From Cladopsammia gracilis (lineage: Eukaryota; Cnidaria; Anthozoa; Scleractinia; Dendrophylliidae), in the NCBI GenBank assembly GCA_022457155.1, contig JAJGOT010000039.1, positions 2,435,021-2,499,020 on the forward strand: a DNA stretch of 64,000 nucleotides, read 5' to 3'. This document shows, piece after piece, positions 1 through 10,564 of the stretch. A program made the translations under genes and the position numbers. Below the pieces are notes generated by a model, which saw nothing but the letters and a program-made list of their open reading frames with translations, did not search any database and was not told the DNA's origin. The stretch's first letter is position 1, and each line of letters begins with the position of its first letter.

Positions 1-4
1 ATTA

Positions 5-110
5 TTCTTGTACTTCCGACCTTTCACCTCAGTTAAGTTTATCATCGGCTTTCTGTTCAAAGAGCGACGCTGTTAGGCTCAGACTATCTATATATATTAT
101 GAGCAATATA
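5..110. repeat. Dispersed repeat, second copy at 38719-38810
   Basis: This stretch closely matches 38719-38810 in the same orientation, including a shared core GACGCTGTTAGGCT followed by CTATCTATATATATTAT. It is probably the edge of a dispersed element. No coding potential is seen, and 111-293 holds only AT-rich sequence. Confidence 0.6.
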
Positions 111-293
111 ATTCATATAATAATTGTACAGTGCATGAATGAAACTGATTTTACGTTTTATAGATGTAGTAAGTTGTGTTCCAACTAGAAGTCTTTGCAG
201 AGAAATAAAATAAACGTCTCTCTCTAATAAACGCCACCATGAAAACAGGAAAATTTAATAAACAGCCTGGGCGTTGAATAGAATAAATACGGT

Positions 294-698
294 ATGTCAT
301 TCCATTTTAAGAGGATCCCCTATACCCTTTTGAAGCTGCTTGAACAGGCCAACCTATCGACTCTTTATAACAGAAGGTTACAAGATATAGCAATTCTAAT
401 GTATGGAGCTAAGAATAACCTACTACCGAAGTATCTACAAGATCTCTTCAACATAAACGGGGAAAGAGAAAAACGATATAACTTAAGAAATTCCGATTTT
501 ACTGTACCACGCTTTAACACTATTAAATACGGGAAACATTCTTTGAAGTATTTTGAGCCTTTTTTGTGGTCCAAGTTGACCAAGGAGGAACGTGGTTTGG
601 ATAGTGTGAGCACTTTTAAACTTCGGATAAGGAAAAGAGACTTAACGCACTTAATTGATGACGGGACTTGCAAGAACTTCTATTTATGTTATAGTTAA
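294..698 (+). pseudogene. LINE reverse-transcriptase ORF, C-terminal tail only
   Basis: A 134-residue open frame resembles the extreme C-terminus of non-LTR retrotransposon ORF2 proteins. It has a basic YNRRLQDIAILMYG segment, a KRYNLRNS motif, and the YGKHSLKYFEPFLWSKL block that follows the polymerase domain in this class. None of the catalytic reverse-transcriptase motifs are present, so this is a 5'-truncated remnant, the usual outcome of LINE insertion. The first Met is unlikely to be a real start. A second LINE tail of a related kind lies near 49.8 kb. Confidence 0.7.
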
Positions 699-894
699 TT
701 TAGGAAGATAAGTGATATTAATTATGCGATTAGGGTATGTTTTTTTTAGTACGTTTTTAACTAGGGTTTTATTAGAATTAGTTTTTAACTAGAGTTTTAT
801 TTAGAGTAAGGACTTAATGTTGATCGTAGGTTTTTTAGGTAGTGTCACCAATTAGTGTGAGAAACGCTAGAACGATTGACACTTAAATAAAGTA

Positions 895-1071
895 TACTAT
901 TACTACTACTACTGCTGCTACTGCTACTGCTACTGCTACTGCTACTGCTGCTGCTACTGCTACTGCTACTGCTACTGCTGCTGCTACTGCTACTGCTACT
1001 GCTACTGCTGCTGCTACTGCTACTGCTACTGCTACTGCTGCTGCTGCTACTGCTACTGCTACTGCTACTAC

Positions 1072-1106
<35 letters not shown>

Positions 1107-1133
1107 CTGCTACTGCTACTGCTACTGCTACTG

Positions 1134-1164
<31 letters not shown>

Positions 1165-1266
1165 CACTACCACTACCACTACCACTACCACTACCACTAC
1201 CACTACCACTACCACTACCACTACCACTACCACTACCACTACTTCTACTACTACTTCTACTTCTAC
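895..1266. repeat. Triplet microsatellite (TAC/TGC, then TAC/CAC)
   Basis: About 370 bp of trinucleotide repeat, first mixtures of CTG and CTA triplets, then CTA and CCA triplets. It gives open frames in several phases (poly-Ser, poly-Val/Ala), which are artefacts of repeat composition. It follows the LINE tail after about 200 bp of AT-rich DNA with no visible gene. Confidence 0.95.
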
Positions 1267-1653
1267 TTGCGAAAATCATTCACGTAAAAGCATCCAACTG
1301 TTTCACGCGTCACAAATAATAACAGAATTTCTTTCACGTTCACGCAAAAATCGGGGAAATCTTATTCTCCTGATGACAGCGTTGTTTTTTTAGATAAAAT
1401 GAGTGATGTAATATAAAAAAACCACATTTATCAAAGCACTAAAATACACAGAAATGAACCAAGTAAGAGAAAATGATTCACGATTTAAGTTTAATTCTGC
1501 GCTTGGTTCACGGGTCACGTTATAGTAAAAAATTGCATTCACTGAATCACGTTAATTATCTTGAGATCACGAATCACGAATAAATAAAATTCTCAATCAC
1601 GTTTATGGGGAAAAAGTGGAACTTTAGGTGTTCCAAGATGTTTCTCTACTAAC
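1267..1653. other. Non-coding stretch rich in short ATCACG words
   Basis: No gene is seen. The words TTCACG and ATCACG recur in degenerate form through the interval. On the minus strand this would be the first intron of the secreted-peptide exon at 1654-1770. Confidence 0.5.
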
Positions 1654-1770
1654 CTGGATAGAAGATCTTAAATTACGTCCGATTCGGCCAGAAGCAAAGC
1701 CTTCACTCTCAGTATACATACCAGCCAAAAGCACGAGGGCTAAAAACAAACCTAGAAGCTTGGCATTCAT
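1654..1770 (-). CDS. Small secreted peptide precursor, exon 1 (copy A)
   Basis: On the minus strand, the ATG at 1770 opens a 39-codon exon beginning MNAKLLGLFLALVLLAG. This is a typical signal peptide: short start, hydrophobic core, and a likely cleavage after the ESEG segment. The exon ends ATCCAG followed by GTTAGT, a good splice donor. Two paralogous first exons at 41644 and 56684 share the start, the donor and the phase-0 boundary. This copy has a NLRSS variation where the others have a dibasic KR. Exons 2 and 3 are not found at lower coordinates, so they lie off the left edge or are lost. Function is unknown; secretion is inferred. Confidence 0.65.
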
Positions 1771-2447
1771 TCTTAATCTTCACGAACTGCAACGAGAACA
1801 GATTAAACGTAGTTGAGCTGACTAAAATGTTGTGATTTAGTGAGCGCCGTTCATCTTTTTATTAAGGTACGCCAATGAAACAGGATACGGCGTTTGTTAG
1901 TGTAATCAGAGCTAAGAGGAAAAAATGTCTCCGGGTTTTTTTTTTTAATTATACCATTAGTTATGTTTGCTTTATATGAACTCCTGTTCAGCTTAAGTGT
2001 ATAATCACTGTTAAGGAAATTGATGATAATCAAATTGGGTTTCGATTGAATTTCCCTGAAATTACCCTGGCCCGGAACATACACACATAGACTTTACTCT
2101 ACTCGAATTTGCAGAGTTAAGAGGAGCTAACATCCTCAAGAAAAAGAAGAAGAAATAATAAAAATAAAATACTTGAAAGCTATGATCTATTGCATTAGTG
2201 ATTCACTCTAAAAAAAATCTTTGAGCAACTACATAACAGTACCACTTTTCAAGAAGTAGTACTTAGCTTAAGTCTTGGCGGCTTGACAGTGAAGTAATCT
2301 AGTTCTATGCTCATTAGCTCACAGAACGAGGTGTATATGTTTTTTGGTAGCTCAGCGACTCTATTCGCGTTAAGTAGTTAGAAAACGAGGAAGATAATAT
2401 TTTAGTGACTCACCAGTCGAGTATAGTGTTTAAAGAACGAAGACTGT
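1771..2447. other. 5' flank of copy A; no other gene
   Basis: The part nearest 1770 resembles, in reverse complement, the sequence just upstream of the paralogous exons at 41644 and 56684, so it is probably the duplicated promoter and 5' UTR. The rest is AT-rich with no supportable gene. Confidence 0.5.
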
Positions 2448-2929
2448 GGGCCCGATTATATGAGCCACGCTGGCAAGGTTAGCCGAGATGGCCCATTTTG
2501 CCGAGATGACTTTCAGCCCGATATTACATGAAGCGAGCCAGCCGCGGTGACAACTCAATTTAGCATCAACGGTTTTTGTTTTGAAAATGGCGCAAAGCGT
2601 AGAATGTTTCAATTAAGGATTTTTTTCTGCATTTTAGCTCATTTACTTCGTGCTTACGCACTCTTGTGTACCTCTTTATCATTTAAAGAGAAAAAGGGCC
2701 ATTTACAGGCGAGCAGGTTTGCTCAGTGGCAAATTTTTGTGCTGTCCCGGTTAACCGAGCTGGGCCGGTAAACGCGATTACATGGAAAATTTTCAGCCTG
2801 GTCAGCCGGGTTCCCGGTTGTCATATAATCGCAAAGTTGATTTTTGTTGCGTTTAACAGGCGTGCCGAGATCTCGGCAAACCGGGCCAGCTCGGCTAACC
2901 GGACCAGCCCGGCTCATATAATAGGGCCC
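2448..2929. mobile_element. MITE with GGCC-tipped terminal inverted repeats
   Basis: The left end (GCCCGATTATATGAGCC) and the right end (GGCTCATATAATAGGGC) are near-complementary. Inverted similarity extends inward through GTTAGCCGAG and CTCGGCTAAC. CTGTGG occurs just outside both ends and may be a short target duplication. There is no transposase, so this is a non-autonomous DNA element. Open frames inside it are spurious. Confidence 0.7.
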
Positions 2930-2995
2930 TGTGGCTAGCCAGCTCGTCAGATCAGTCGAGTTGACTGCCGAGCCGCCGAGCCACTAGTACGACAA

Positions 2996-3371
2996 TAGGG
3001 AGCTTAAGCCACTACGACGGCGACGGCAGCGAGAAAGGCACAAAAAAAATAGGTTTAATGAGCGAAAACAATGCCTCTGCAAGTGCGTTTTACATTTTTG
3101 TACATTTTTTGCCGTTCCTGCAAAACAGCAAAGCCAAATGATCAAATTATAGGTTTTGTGGAGAACGTGAGCACACGACGGTTAATTTTCCTTTCTCCAT
3201 TTGAACTGGAAAGCCATCCCTTCAAATTCAGCTCCTGGACAATCCAGTCACATAAGACAAACTAAAGAAATTGGAACAACTGCAAAGTAGTCTAAACTAG
3301 CGCGAATCGTTTTTTCAATTGACGTTTTCCTCAGTCATTGGCATTGCCGTCGCAGTTGCTTAAGCTCCCTA
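2996..3371. mobile_element. MITE with TAGGGAGCTTAAGC termini
   Basis: The left tip TAGGGAGCTTAAGCCACT and right tip AGTTGCTTAAGCTCCCTA are inverted repeats, followed inward by GACGGCGACGGC against GCCGTCGC. The element is about 376 bp, non-coding, and could have used a TA target. The family is not identified. Confidence 0.7.
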
Positions 3372-3689
3372 ATACTACAAGAGTGGCCCTGCATTATTCT
3401 GTACTTTACTTGCCAATTTGACTATTAAAGCAATAAAAACTAAACGGCAATATACGGAGTAAAGTAATAGATTTCTAATGAATGGTCATATTTTAGGGTT
3501 CTAGGCCCCTTTAATATCCCTGACTAAACAAGTAACTGTATTTGCAAAAACGACCGTAACGAAATAGAAGCATCGGATCCGGTAGTGATGTACTACCCTA
3601 CTGAAAAGGAAAGGGGTTAAGTAAAGAAATTCATTAGTGTCCAAATAAAACAAGTATTAATCGTTTAGGAAGGAAAAGAGGCCGATGAT

Positions 3690-3930
3690 AAAATAGATTT
3701 GCCTCAAGCAATTAATTAAATGGTAGATTTTTAAAGTGATAAGGCTCGATAAAGGAACAAATATCAAACTTGGAAAATGTTATCATTTTAATCGATCGGA
3801 TCATTTTAAACCGTAAGATCATTTTATTAGATTTTGTCACGAATATGAAGTTTGATGACCCAATATATTCTTTCCAACGAATTTCAAAGAACACGTTTCA
3901 ACAAATTTAGGTTTGGAAACGTGTGTGTTA
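3690..3930 (-). repeat. Duplicated upstream segment of the secreted-peptide locus
   Basis: In reverse complement this matches 41225-41400 and, more weakly, 55840-56070. Shared words include AAGATATTGGGTCAT-like and CGAGCCTTATCAC-like stretches. All three copies lie on the 5' side of a secreted-peptide first exon. Here the spacing to exon 1 is stretched by the two MITEs. It records segmental duplication of the locus. Confidence 0.65.
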
Positions 3931-4254
3931 AAAAAACTAAGCTTTAAAAGGATGCTGTCCAGGCTGATCTTTCGTGTTTTCATGATTATGGCCAGAAGCT
4001 TGGTTTAAACTTGCTTTATTATCCTGAAATGGGAAGAAAAAATCGCCGAAAGACTTGAAAGCAAAGTGATATTAAGTAAAGAGACAAAATAACCGCTAAA
4101 ATCTGAAAAATTCCACAAGAATGGTGATTTGGATTTCTTGATCGCCTGTCAAGAAATCAAATTTCATGAACTGTAATCCACCTCAATCCTTGCAATCCTC
4201 CACTTTATCTCCAAACTACTGCTTCTGTTTTGCTCTATAAGATCTTTTTATCCA
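3931..4254. other. Host DNA, no gene seen
   Basis: AT-rich DNA without a convincing open frame, RNA gene or repeat. It ends at the target-site duplication of element 1. Confidence 0.5.
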
Positions 4255-4260
4255 ACTAAG
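4255..4260. repeat. Left target-site duplication ACTAAG of element 1
   Basis: ACTAAG sits immediately before the left tip AGTAGTTAAGG and again immediately after the right tip at 19422-19427. A 6-bp duplication is the Polinton hallmark. Confidence 0.9.
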
Positions 4261-4333
4261 AGTAGTTAAGGACTTGGCGGCACCAGATCAGTTTTGCAAA
4301 ACTGATCTGATACCAAGCCAAGTCTTAACTACT
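4261..4333 (+). repeat. Terminal palindrome in left TIR
   Basis: The outermost 73 bp are self-complementary: AGTAGTTAAG pairs with CTTAACTACT. The centre is a perfect 26-bp palindrome at 4284-4309 (CAGATCAGTTTTG and its complement). The same structure sits at 19349-19421. Polinton TIRs are not generally described as hairpins, so this is worth noting. It could be a protein-binding site or a fold-back replication end. Confidence 0.85.
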
Positions 4334-4643
4334 TCCCATCTGTTGGATTAAAAAATATAGAAAAATCAAATGAAACTATATGTTAATAAAAACAAAATGG
4401 TGCGTTTATTCCATTGCGTGATTCCACATAATAGAATCCTTTGCGTGACTTTCTCAGAAAAACAGGAAGTCGATGATGTCATACAATAGGGGGTTCCCCC
4501 AGGAAAATGAGTCATAATATTGCGTTTCAAGGTCATGAGACAGTCGTATGATTTCCCTCAACCAAGCAAATGGTGGATGATGCAAAATCCACTTGCCATT
4601 GTTCTCTTTTGTTTCCATTGGGAAGGGAAAAAACCTTTTTCAA
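4261..4643 (+). repeat. Left terminal inverted repeat of element 1
   Basis: 383 bp, near-identical in reverse complement to 19039-19421. The tip starts AGTAGTTAAGGACTTGG; the right tip has one mismatch in the first eleven bases. Similarity stops sharply after CCTTTTTCAA. No gene lies inside. Confidence 0.95.
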
Positions 4644-4649
4644 CTGATA

Positions 4650-4800
4650 ATATTAGATTGTAAACAGGATGGAGTTATCGGTGTGTGACATTCTCGGAAA
4701 AAACAGGGGAAGCCCCCTATGAAATGAGTCATCACTATAGCTATTGTTTCAGATCACGAGGTGGCCATATGATTTTTTAACCAATGATTAGCGTACCCAT
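4650..4800. repeat. Degenerate subterminal copy of a TIR segment
   Basis: Shares, in the same order, GTGAC..TCTC.GAAAAAACAGG, CCCCCT, AAATGAGTCAT and CATATGATTT-like words with 4440-4560 inside the left TIR. It is an old direct duplication of the inner TIR, mirrored near the right end at 18362-18413. It lies between the TIR and the end of PolB. Confidence 0.55.
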
Positions 4801-4824
4801 AAATTTAATTTATCAGAAAAATTA

Positions 4825-7800
4825 TCAGAAGTGTACACGTTTGATAAACTGTTGTATTTCAAATTTTATAATGGCCGTATGCGTAACTGTTGATCCGTCT
4901 TCTTGTATATATCGTTTGTCATCAAAGCAACTGAGTGAGACCTTATTGATTTCATAACTTCCTAATTGCTGGTTTTGACTTCTGATTGTTTTCATTTTAT
5001 GATACATCTGTTTATTCTTTAATAGCGTATCTTTATAGTTTTCATGTTTGATATTATTTTTTATAACATTCTTTTTAATCCCTTTAGCAGTCTTACCTCC
5101 TGATTGGTTGTCTATTATATAGCTATACATTTTTGATCTCAATCCGACGAATTCGGTTATTGGTATACCTGCTGCCTCATCTTTGAATTTACCAATTACT
5201 TTTTTATTTGTCTTGTCAAAATATTGTGAATCTTGAGCATAATCACTGTTATCGAATCTATTTTTATCCTTCCAGAAGTCTGAGTAGACATCTTCAGCTT
5301 CGATTTCATATGTAAGACTATCGGTGTCGGTAAATAGCAGCTTAGCTTTGTCTCCATACTTCTTTTTGATGTAGTTATAATGAAAATCATACATTAATAT
5401 CTTACTAAGATCTAGGATACACATACCCACATAAGCCGGCCTGTTTAGGGTTAGTGTTTCTTTAATCTTATGAACAGCTACAAGGTTTTCATTGAAGATC
5501 TTACTACTTACATATGTTGGTTTAGCAGCCATTTTTAATAGTTTCTTTTCATCAGTTACTAATCTGACATCTACTCTCTTTCTGATATTTTCCATTGTTT
5601 TTCCAAATACTGAATTATTCATAAGTTTGAAGAAATCTTTCTCAAAAGCATTTTTTGCATTAGTTCTTTTCTGAGTGTTGAAATCAATATATTGCTTCAA
5701 CCATGCAGACTGATCAAATTCTAATACTCGATGAACTTTTGTTATTTTTAATCCAAGATCTGTATATAATTGAAGGTTTCTATAGTGTAGAACATATTTT
5801 TCTTTGTTTATTAATGTTGGAATCAGTTTTTGTACTATACCTGTTGATATATTATATTTGGTAGCTATTTTTTTTACAATACCCAGATAGCATATCTTTA
5901 TTTACACAAACCCTCTCAGCAGCTAGTGGATAGTCGTTATGAAGGTCATGCAACTCTTTGGGGTATTCTAAATCAACTTCTAATATTAAACCTTTTTTGC
6001 TGTTTTCATTGTATTTAGCTAAATCTATGTTGTTAATCTGTTTATCTGTCATCCATCTAAAACCACCAGTTGGTAGGTATTGTGACATAGCCCAACCATA
6101 TAAATTATTTGCGTCTAGATACATGATATACTTTGAGGGCGCCTTCTCATCGTATGTTTTCATGTATTTATTGTTAGCTTTACCGTATCGATTGGCTATA
6201 TATGATATACCACCCCTCATACCTTTTTCAATAAATTGAAACATATCAATGTCAGTCATTAGTTCCAATTTGATATCAGTCATTTTTAGCATAGCATCCC
6301 ATGACAAACCAGGAGATGTGAAATAATGACATGGATCAAGTTTATAGTATTCTAAGCATGTTCTCCTAAAGTTTTCAAACACATCAGCTAATAGAAGGAT
6401 GTCAGATTTCAAATACAAGTCATGATACTCACCCATTGTTTTAAGCATGAATGTTTCCCATACAGTCTGAGCATGTTGATAATCTTTATTGCTTATATGC
6501 TCATTATTCATGATACTAAAAAAGTCTTCTTTTGTTGGTAGTTTGTCATTGAATTTATCAAAATTGTCCATATAATCATAAGGGTAGACCCCCTTTTGTG
6601 CCATTAAATCAAGCTTTTTACCTTTGAATTTTTGAGAGGTATATTTTAATGATTCTTTTGGTAGATTACTTACTAGATTTTCTAAACTGGAACTCATGAA
6701 TTGGAAACTGTCAATAAATGTTAGATGATTACCAAGCATGAACGCCATATATTTTTCCATGTTGTTAGGAATTGCATTGATGTTCATTTGACACTTTTCA
6801 CCTTTCTTATTTGTATATGTATGCTTCTTGACTATTTCACCAATCTCTTGCATTATAAATTGACTGTCATACCCACGGAGATTGTGAAATATAACCGGTA
6901 TCTTATCAGTTAATCGGAAGTTAATATTACAATCTTGATGAGCTGATCCTCTATACTGACCAGTAATATGACAGTGATCTCGAACTCGAATATCTTTCTC
7001 TGTATACTTTTTATCACATATATGACATTTATCAGCTTTTTGGAATTCTTCTTCATCCTTTTTTGTCATTTTTAATGGTTTGTTAAAATATCTTTTATTC
7101 ATATTACGACAATATTTAACTTCTTCTAACATCGCTTCCATAAATTTGTTAACAGCTTTTTCACCTCTATAGATCTGTACTGGTTTACTATATTTATCAT
7201 CATAACAGCATACAACCTTATAACCATAACCACAATCAGTATGTTTTTGATACGATTCAGTATAGGATTTGTCATTGTTTGGTCTGCATCCTTCTATTTT
7301 TTCTACAATAGCTTCAAAATCTGCATAGATGACAAATGGTACAGGCAACTGCTTATGAAAGTTGTTGAATTTCAATATGTTATTATCCTTTGACGGCATT
7401 TTTATGGCTTGTTTTCCATTTATTATGATGCAATTTTCTTTATGATTTAATAATACTCTTTCACTACTGAAACATTGTAAACAATACATACAAAAATGCT
7501 TTCTATGTTCATGTTTTGTTTGATTGTACATAAATTTATTGAAGTCTTTTATTAATACATGATGTTTGTTTTCACCTTCTGTGATCAATAGTAAATGCAT
7601 TTGATCTTCAAATTTTTCTTGGGATATGTAAATAGGAAATGGTTGTTTTTCTTCATATCCAAATACATTGATATTGATATTATTCTGTTTCTCAATTTTA
7701 TTATACTGTTTTTGATTGACTGGAAATTCAATTCCTGATTAATTCAACTTTTCAATAAATTCTTTATCACATTTTTTAATTGTCTGTGGGTATTTTTCTT

Positions 7801-8602
7801 GGGGATTCAAATGTCTGATGTGACACCACCTAAAGCATTCATTATCCTCATTTTTCATATTTATCAATCCCTTTGCACTGTTTCTGAGTTCTTGTGGTAG
7901 TTTAATGTATGAAGAGCCTCTCACTGGTTGATATTTTAGTATGTTAATATAATGATTATCAACCGATTTAACAGTCCAACCAAACCCTTCAGATATCCAT
8001 TGAGCTATCTTATTCAAGATTTGCTGTTTTGACAATTGTAGTGATTTAGTAATTTCTAGATTATTTATGATTGTTTGAGCTAGACTGTTGAAATATGCGG
8101 TCTTATACACTATTTCTCCGTCTGACATTTTTGTAAATGTTACCTTAAGCGTTTCAACAAATTTCAGTCCTTTCATCGATGTTAATATGTTTATAAGCTG
8201 GTATTCAATACCCTTTCTAGTATTTTGTAGTTGAACTAATGGGTCTTTATCGTTTTTAATTGTGATTTCATAGGATTTAGTATAACCTTTTAGAGCTTTG
8301 TCTGTTTGCTCTATTTTAGTTCTTGGAGCAGGAACTGGTTTTTCTGCAACTGACTTTTTAGTTCTAGGTGCTGGAACTGGTTTATCCCTGAATTCCAATG
8401 GTGGAAGAATTATATTGTTTTCATAATCTTGAACCATTTGATTTACACTCTTACGAGGTGCTGGCACTGGTTTGTAAGTTCTTGGTGTTGGAACTGGTTT
8501 GGTATCATCTACCACAATACTTTTAGGCTTCTTATTCTGTTGCTTTAAAAGCAATTTGATGAGTTCTGATTTACTAAGTTTCTCAAGATCACTCTTGTTC
8601 AT
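4825..8602 (-). pseudogene. polB: Protein-primed DNA polymerase B (broken)
   Basis: This replicates the element DNA by protein-primed synthesis. The N-terminal piece (8602-7739) has a SAP-like start, four KPVPAPR-type proline repeats and a conserved GFGWTV..VRGSSYIKLP region. It ends at an in-frame TAA at 7739-7741, and the same frame continues downstream. The piece from 7600 has a C2H2-like finger, Exo I YADFEAIVEK, a treble-clef CHIC...DHCHITGQYRG, Exo II FHNLRGYDSQF, Exo III YHDLYLKSDILLLADVF and motif A DANNLYGWAM. A frameshift in a T8 run at 5868-5875 separates it from the last piece, which carries motif B NNSVFGKTMEN and motif C FTDTDSL. Two breaks predict no full-length enzyme unless they are sequence errors. 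The start at 8602 has the element's promoter-like motif just upstream. Confidence 0.93.
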
Positions 8603-8630
8603 TTTATATACTATAGTATAGATAATTTTT
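8603..8630 (-). promoter_or_regulatory. AT-rich promoter-like motif before polB
   Basis: On the coding strand, ATCTATACTATAGTATATAAA runs directly into the ATG. Similar TATA-rich blocks (CTATAGTATTATATAGAA before 8962, AATGTAATAATATATAATT before 14497, TAATGTAATAGTATAA before 16494) precede most genes of this element. This fits one common promoter class. Confidence 0.6.
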
Positions 8631-8710
8631 TATATGTATTCAGTTGGTGCGTTTAACTATGGTTGAGAATTTAAGTGATCCAATCATGGATCCATTAAAC
8701 TATATGTTTC

Positions 8711-8962
8711 TTAGTTTTCATGGTGTGTTTCAATGATCAAATCATGGATCCTCCTATTAATATTATCTATATGTTTATTCGTTTTCAAATGACAGAATTT
8801 TCCAGCAAGCGAGTAGTTGATATTGTTATTGCATACACGGCAATACCACTCTTTATTTAACATATAACGAGTTTTGGATCTTTTAATAGCTTCTTTTTTG
8901 GCTTCTTGGGTGTGGTATATAGGCGGTCGTCCTCTACCTCTTTTTATTACTTCTTTTTCCAT
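8711..8962 (-). CDS. AT-hook plus C2H2-type zinc-finger protein
   Basis: An 83-residue basic protein. Residues 8-13 hold an AT-hook core (RGRGRPP). Further on is one finger, WYCRVCN...KFCHLKTNKH, with two Cys and two His in C2H2 spacing. Both parts suggest double-stranded DNA binding, perhaps regulation or genome packaging. A promoter-like TATA block ends a few bases before the ATG. It lies between polB and a coiled-coil protein, all on the minus strand. The role is inferred from the motifs only; no specific family is recognised. Confidence 0.7.
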   Translation of the reverse strand: MEKEVIKRGRGRPPIYHTQEAKKEAIKRSKTRYMLNKEWYCRVCNNNINYSLAGKFCHLKTNKHIDNINRRIHDLIIETHHEN

Positions 8963-9189
8963 TTCTATATAATACTATAGATATTCTTTTAAATAGTTTG
9001 CATTGATGCGTTTAAATATAGCCAGAAACATTAATATTTTTGGCTACCAATGAATAGCGAATGCAAAGATATAAATATCTCAGAAATTTCTGGGATACTT
9101 GTAAATAGTAACATCTCTTTAAAACAATTTTGTATATCCCTTTAAATCCCTGATTAGTGTTCTAATGTTACTGATTGTATTTTTTAAAT

Positions 9190-9597
9190 TCATGTGCCCT
9201 GAATCAGATGAATATTTCTACATCTTTCCAAATCCGCGTTGCTGCTTGTTTTTGTTGTGTCAGATATACTATTTTCTTGTTTGAGATATTTAATATTATC
9301 CATTTTGGTGGTTTTTAAAACGTCATATGAATTGTCATATCGATCAAGTTCCACGTCATTTATAATGCATTTTATTAGATCTTTCAATGTGATATCATCA
9401 TCCATTTCTTCTATCTTACGCGTGTATTTCATCAATCGTCTTTTATGAGATAACCAATTGATTCGTTTATTATGTGTTTCTATTTGCTCCTCTAAAATAG
9501 CTATCTCTTTTTCATGGTAGATTATTTTTTCTAATATTTCAGATGAATAATTTTTGAAGTTTTCCATATTTGTATATATGTTAGATATTTTTGACAT
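9190..9597 (-). CDS. Small coiled-coil protein, unknown function
   Basis: 135 residues from the first Met. A better start may be the Met at 9567 (MENFKNYSS), since TATATACAAAT precedes it, like other starts here. Residues about 15-70 have heptad-like charged and hydrophobic spacing (EKIIYHEKEIAILEEQIETH), so a coiled coil is likely. The 5' end overlaps the last codons of the integrase by 17 bases. No family is recognised. Its place between integrase and the zinc-finger gene suggests an accessory role. Confidence 0.6.
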   Translation of the reverse strand: MSKISNIYTNMENFKNYSSEILEKIIYHEKEIAILEEQIETHNKRINWLSHKRRLMKYTRKIEEMDDDITLKDLIKCIINDVELDRYDNSYDVLKTTKMDNIKYLKQENSISDTTKTSSNADLERCRNIHLIQGT

Positions 9598-10564
9598 CTT
9601 TTAACGGTATCCATGAATTAAATTCTTTTGGATAACCAGACCATGATACCAAAGCTTGTTTTTTCTTATAGTCTCTTTTGATAACCTTATCTATACGAAA
9701 AACATCTTGTTTAGCTTTCAATAACTCCTGTTGATAGAAACTCCCTTGTATCTCTTCATCATTGAGATCCTTTAGTTTGTAAGTGACTGGTGTTGTGTTT
9801 TGAATTTTATCAACAATAAATATTTCTTCACTAAAATTGCTTGTATAACCCTTATCAAAAACTGGTCCTTTGTATTTGCTTATCCTAACCTTATCGCCTA
9901 TTTTGAATTTCGGCTTCTGTTTTGAGGCTTCCATATCACTGTATAAATTGAAATATACTAAACCTTCATTCTTTTTTTTGCTTGCTTCTGTAGGAGTCAT
10001 TTTAATACTTGAATGCTTTGTACTGTTGTATTCATTTAATAGTTTTGGTAACATGTCTAAATATTGTGTTGTATTTTGAGCTGTAAATTGTTTCCACATT
10101 TTAGATTTTAATGTTCTGTTAAATCTCTCAATAACAACAGCTTTACCTTCATTGAAAGTAGAATACATCTCAATATTACTTTTCTTTAACCAGTCTTTGA
10201 AAGTTTTATTATAGAATTCAGACCCTTGGTCTACCCAAATAAATTTAGGTTTCCGTTTGGATTTTTTAATAACATCATCAAATGATTCAGTAATTGTATT
10301 ACCGGTTTTATTTTTAATGGGAATGCTCCAAGCAAATTTTGAAAACACATCAATGATGTTTAACAAATATCTATAACCTTTATTCCATTTTGAAAACTTC
10401 TGCATGTCTACAAGATCAGCGCTCCAAATATCATCTATTCCATTGACAATAACTCTTCTAGTTCTGAATTTTCGTTTGATTGGCTTATGTAATTCATCGG
10501 CTAATTGTTGAGCCCAATCATTTTTACTCAACGCCGCTTTCCGTTTTTTGGCTTCCTTTTTTGT
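9581..10564 (-). CDS. RVE-type integrase with C-terminal chromodomain
   Basis: Inserts element DNA and makes the 6-bp target duplication. Counting from 10531, the DDE core has Asp39 (WSADLVDM), Asp101 (FIWVDQGSEF) and Glu135 (VIERFNRT). An SH3-like basic region follows, then a C-terminal chromodomain (VIKRDYKKKQALVSWSGYP...SWIPLKDV), known to steer integration to chromatin. The reading frame is open from 10564 but has no ATG before the core; only TTG at 10531 could start it. The frame overlaps the end of the PLA2-like gene, and a slippery heptamer lies in the overlap, so the protein may be made as a frameshift fusion. No N-terminal HHCC zinc finger is seen. Confidence 0.9.
   Translation of the reverse strand, partial: TKKEAKKRKAALSKNDWAQQLADELHKPIKRKFRTRRVIVNGIDDIWSADLVDMQKFSKWNKGYRYLLNIIDVFSKFAWSIPIKNKTGNTITESFDDVIKKSKRKPKFIWVDQGSEFYNKTFKDWLKKSNIEMYSTFNEGKAVVIERFNRTLKSKMWKQFTAQNTTQYLDMLPKLLNEYNSTKHSSIKMTPTEASKKKNEGLVYFNLYSDMEASKQKPKFKIGDKVRISKYKGPVFDKGYTSNFSEEIFIVDKIQNTTPVTYKLKDLNDEEIQGSFYQQELLKAKQDVFRIDKVIKRDYKKKQALVSWSGYPKEFNSWIPLKDVKNI

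Noticed and set aside
845..1279. Long poly-Ser and poly-Val/Ala open frames
   Set aside because: They are read out of the triplet microsatellite and have no start context or non-repeat domain.
1628..1816. Plus-strand frame opposite the secreted-peptide exon, also at 56623-56850 minus
   Set aside because: They are antisense shadows of the signal-peptide exon, which has conserved splice signals on the other strand.
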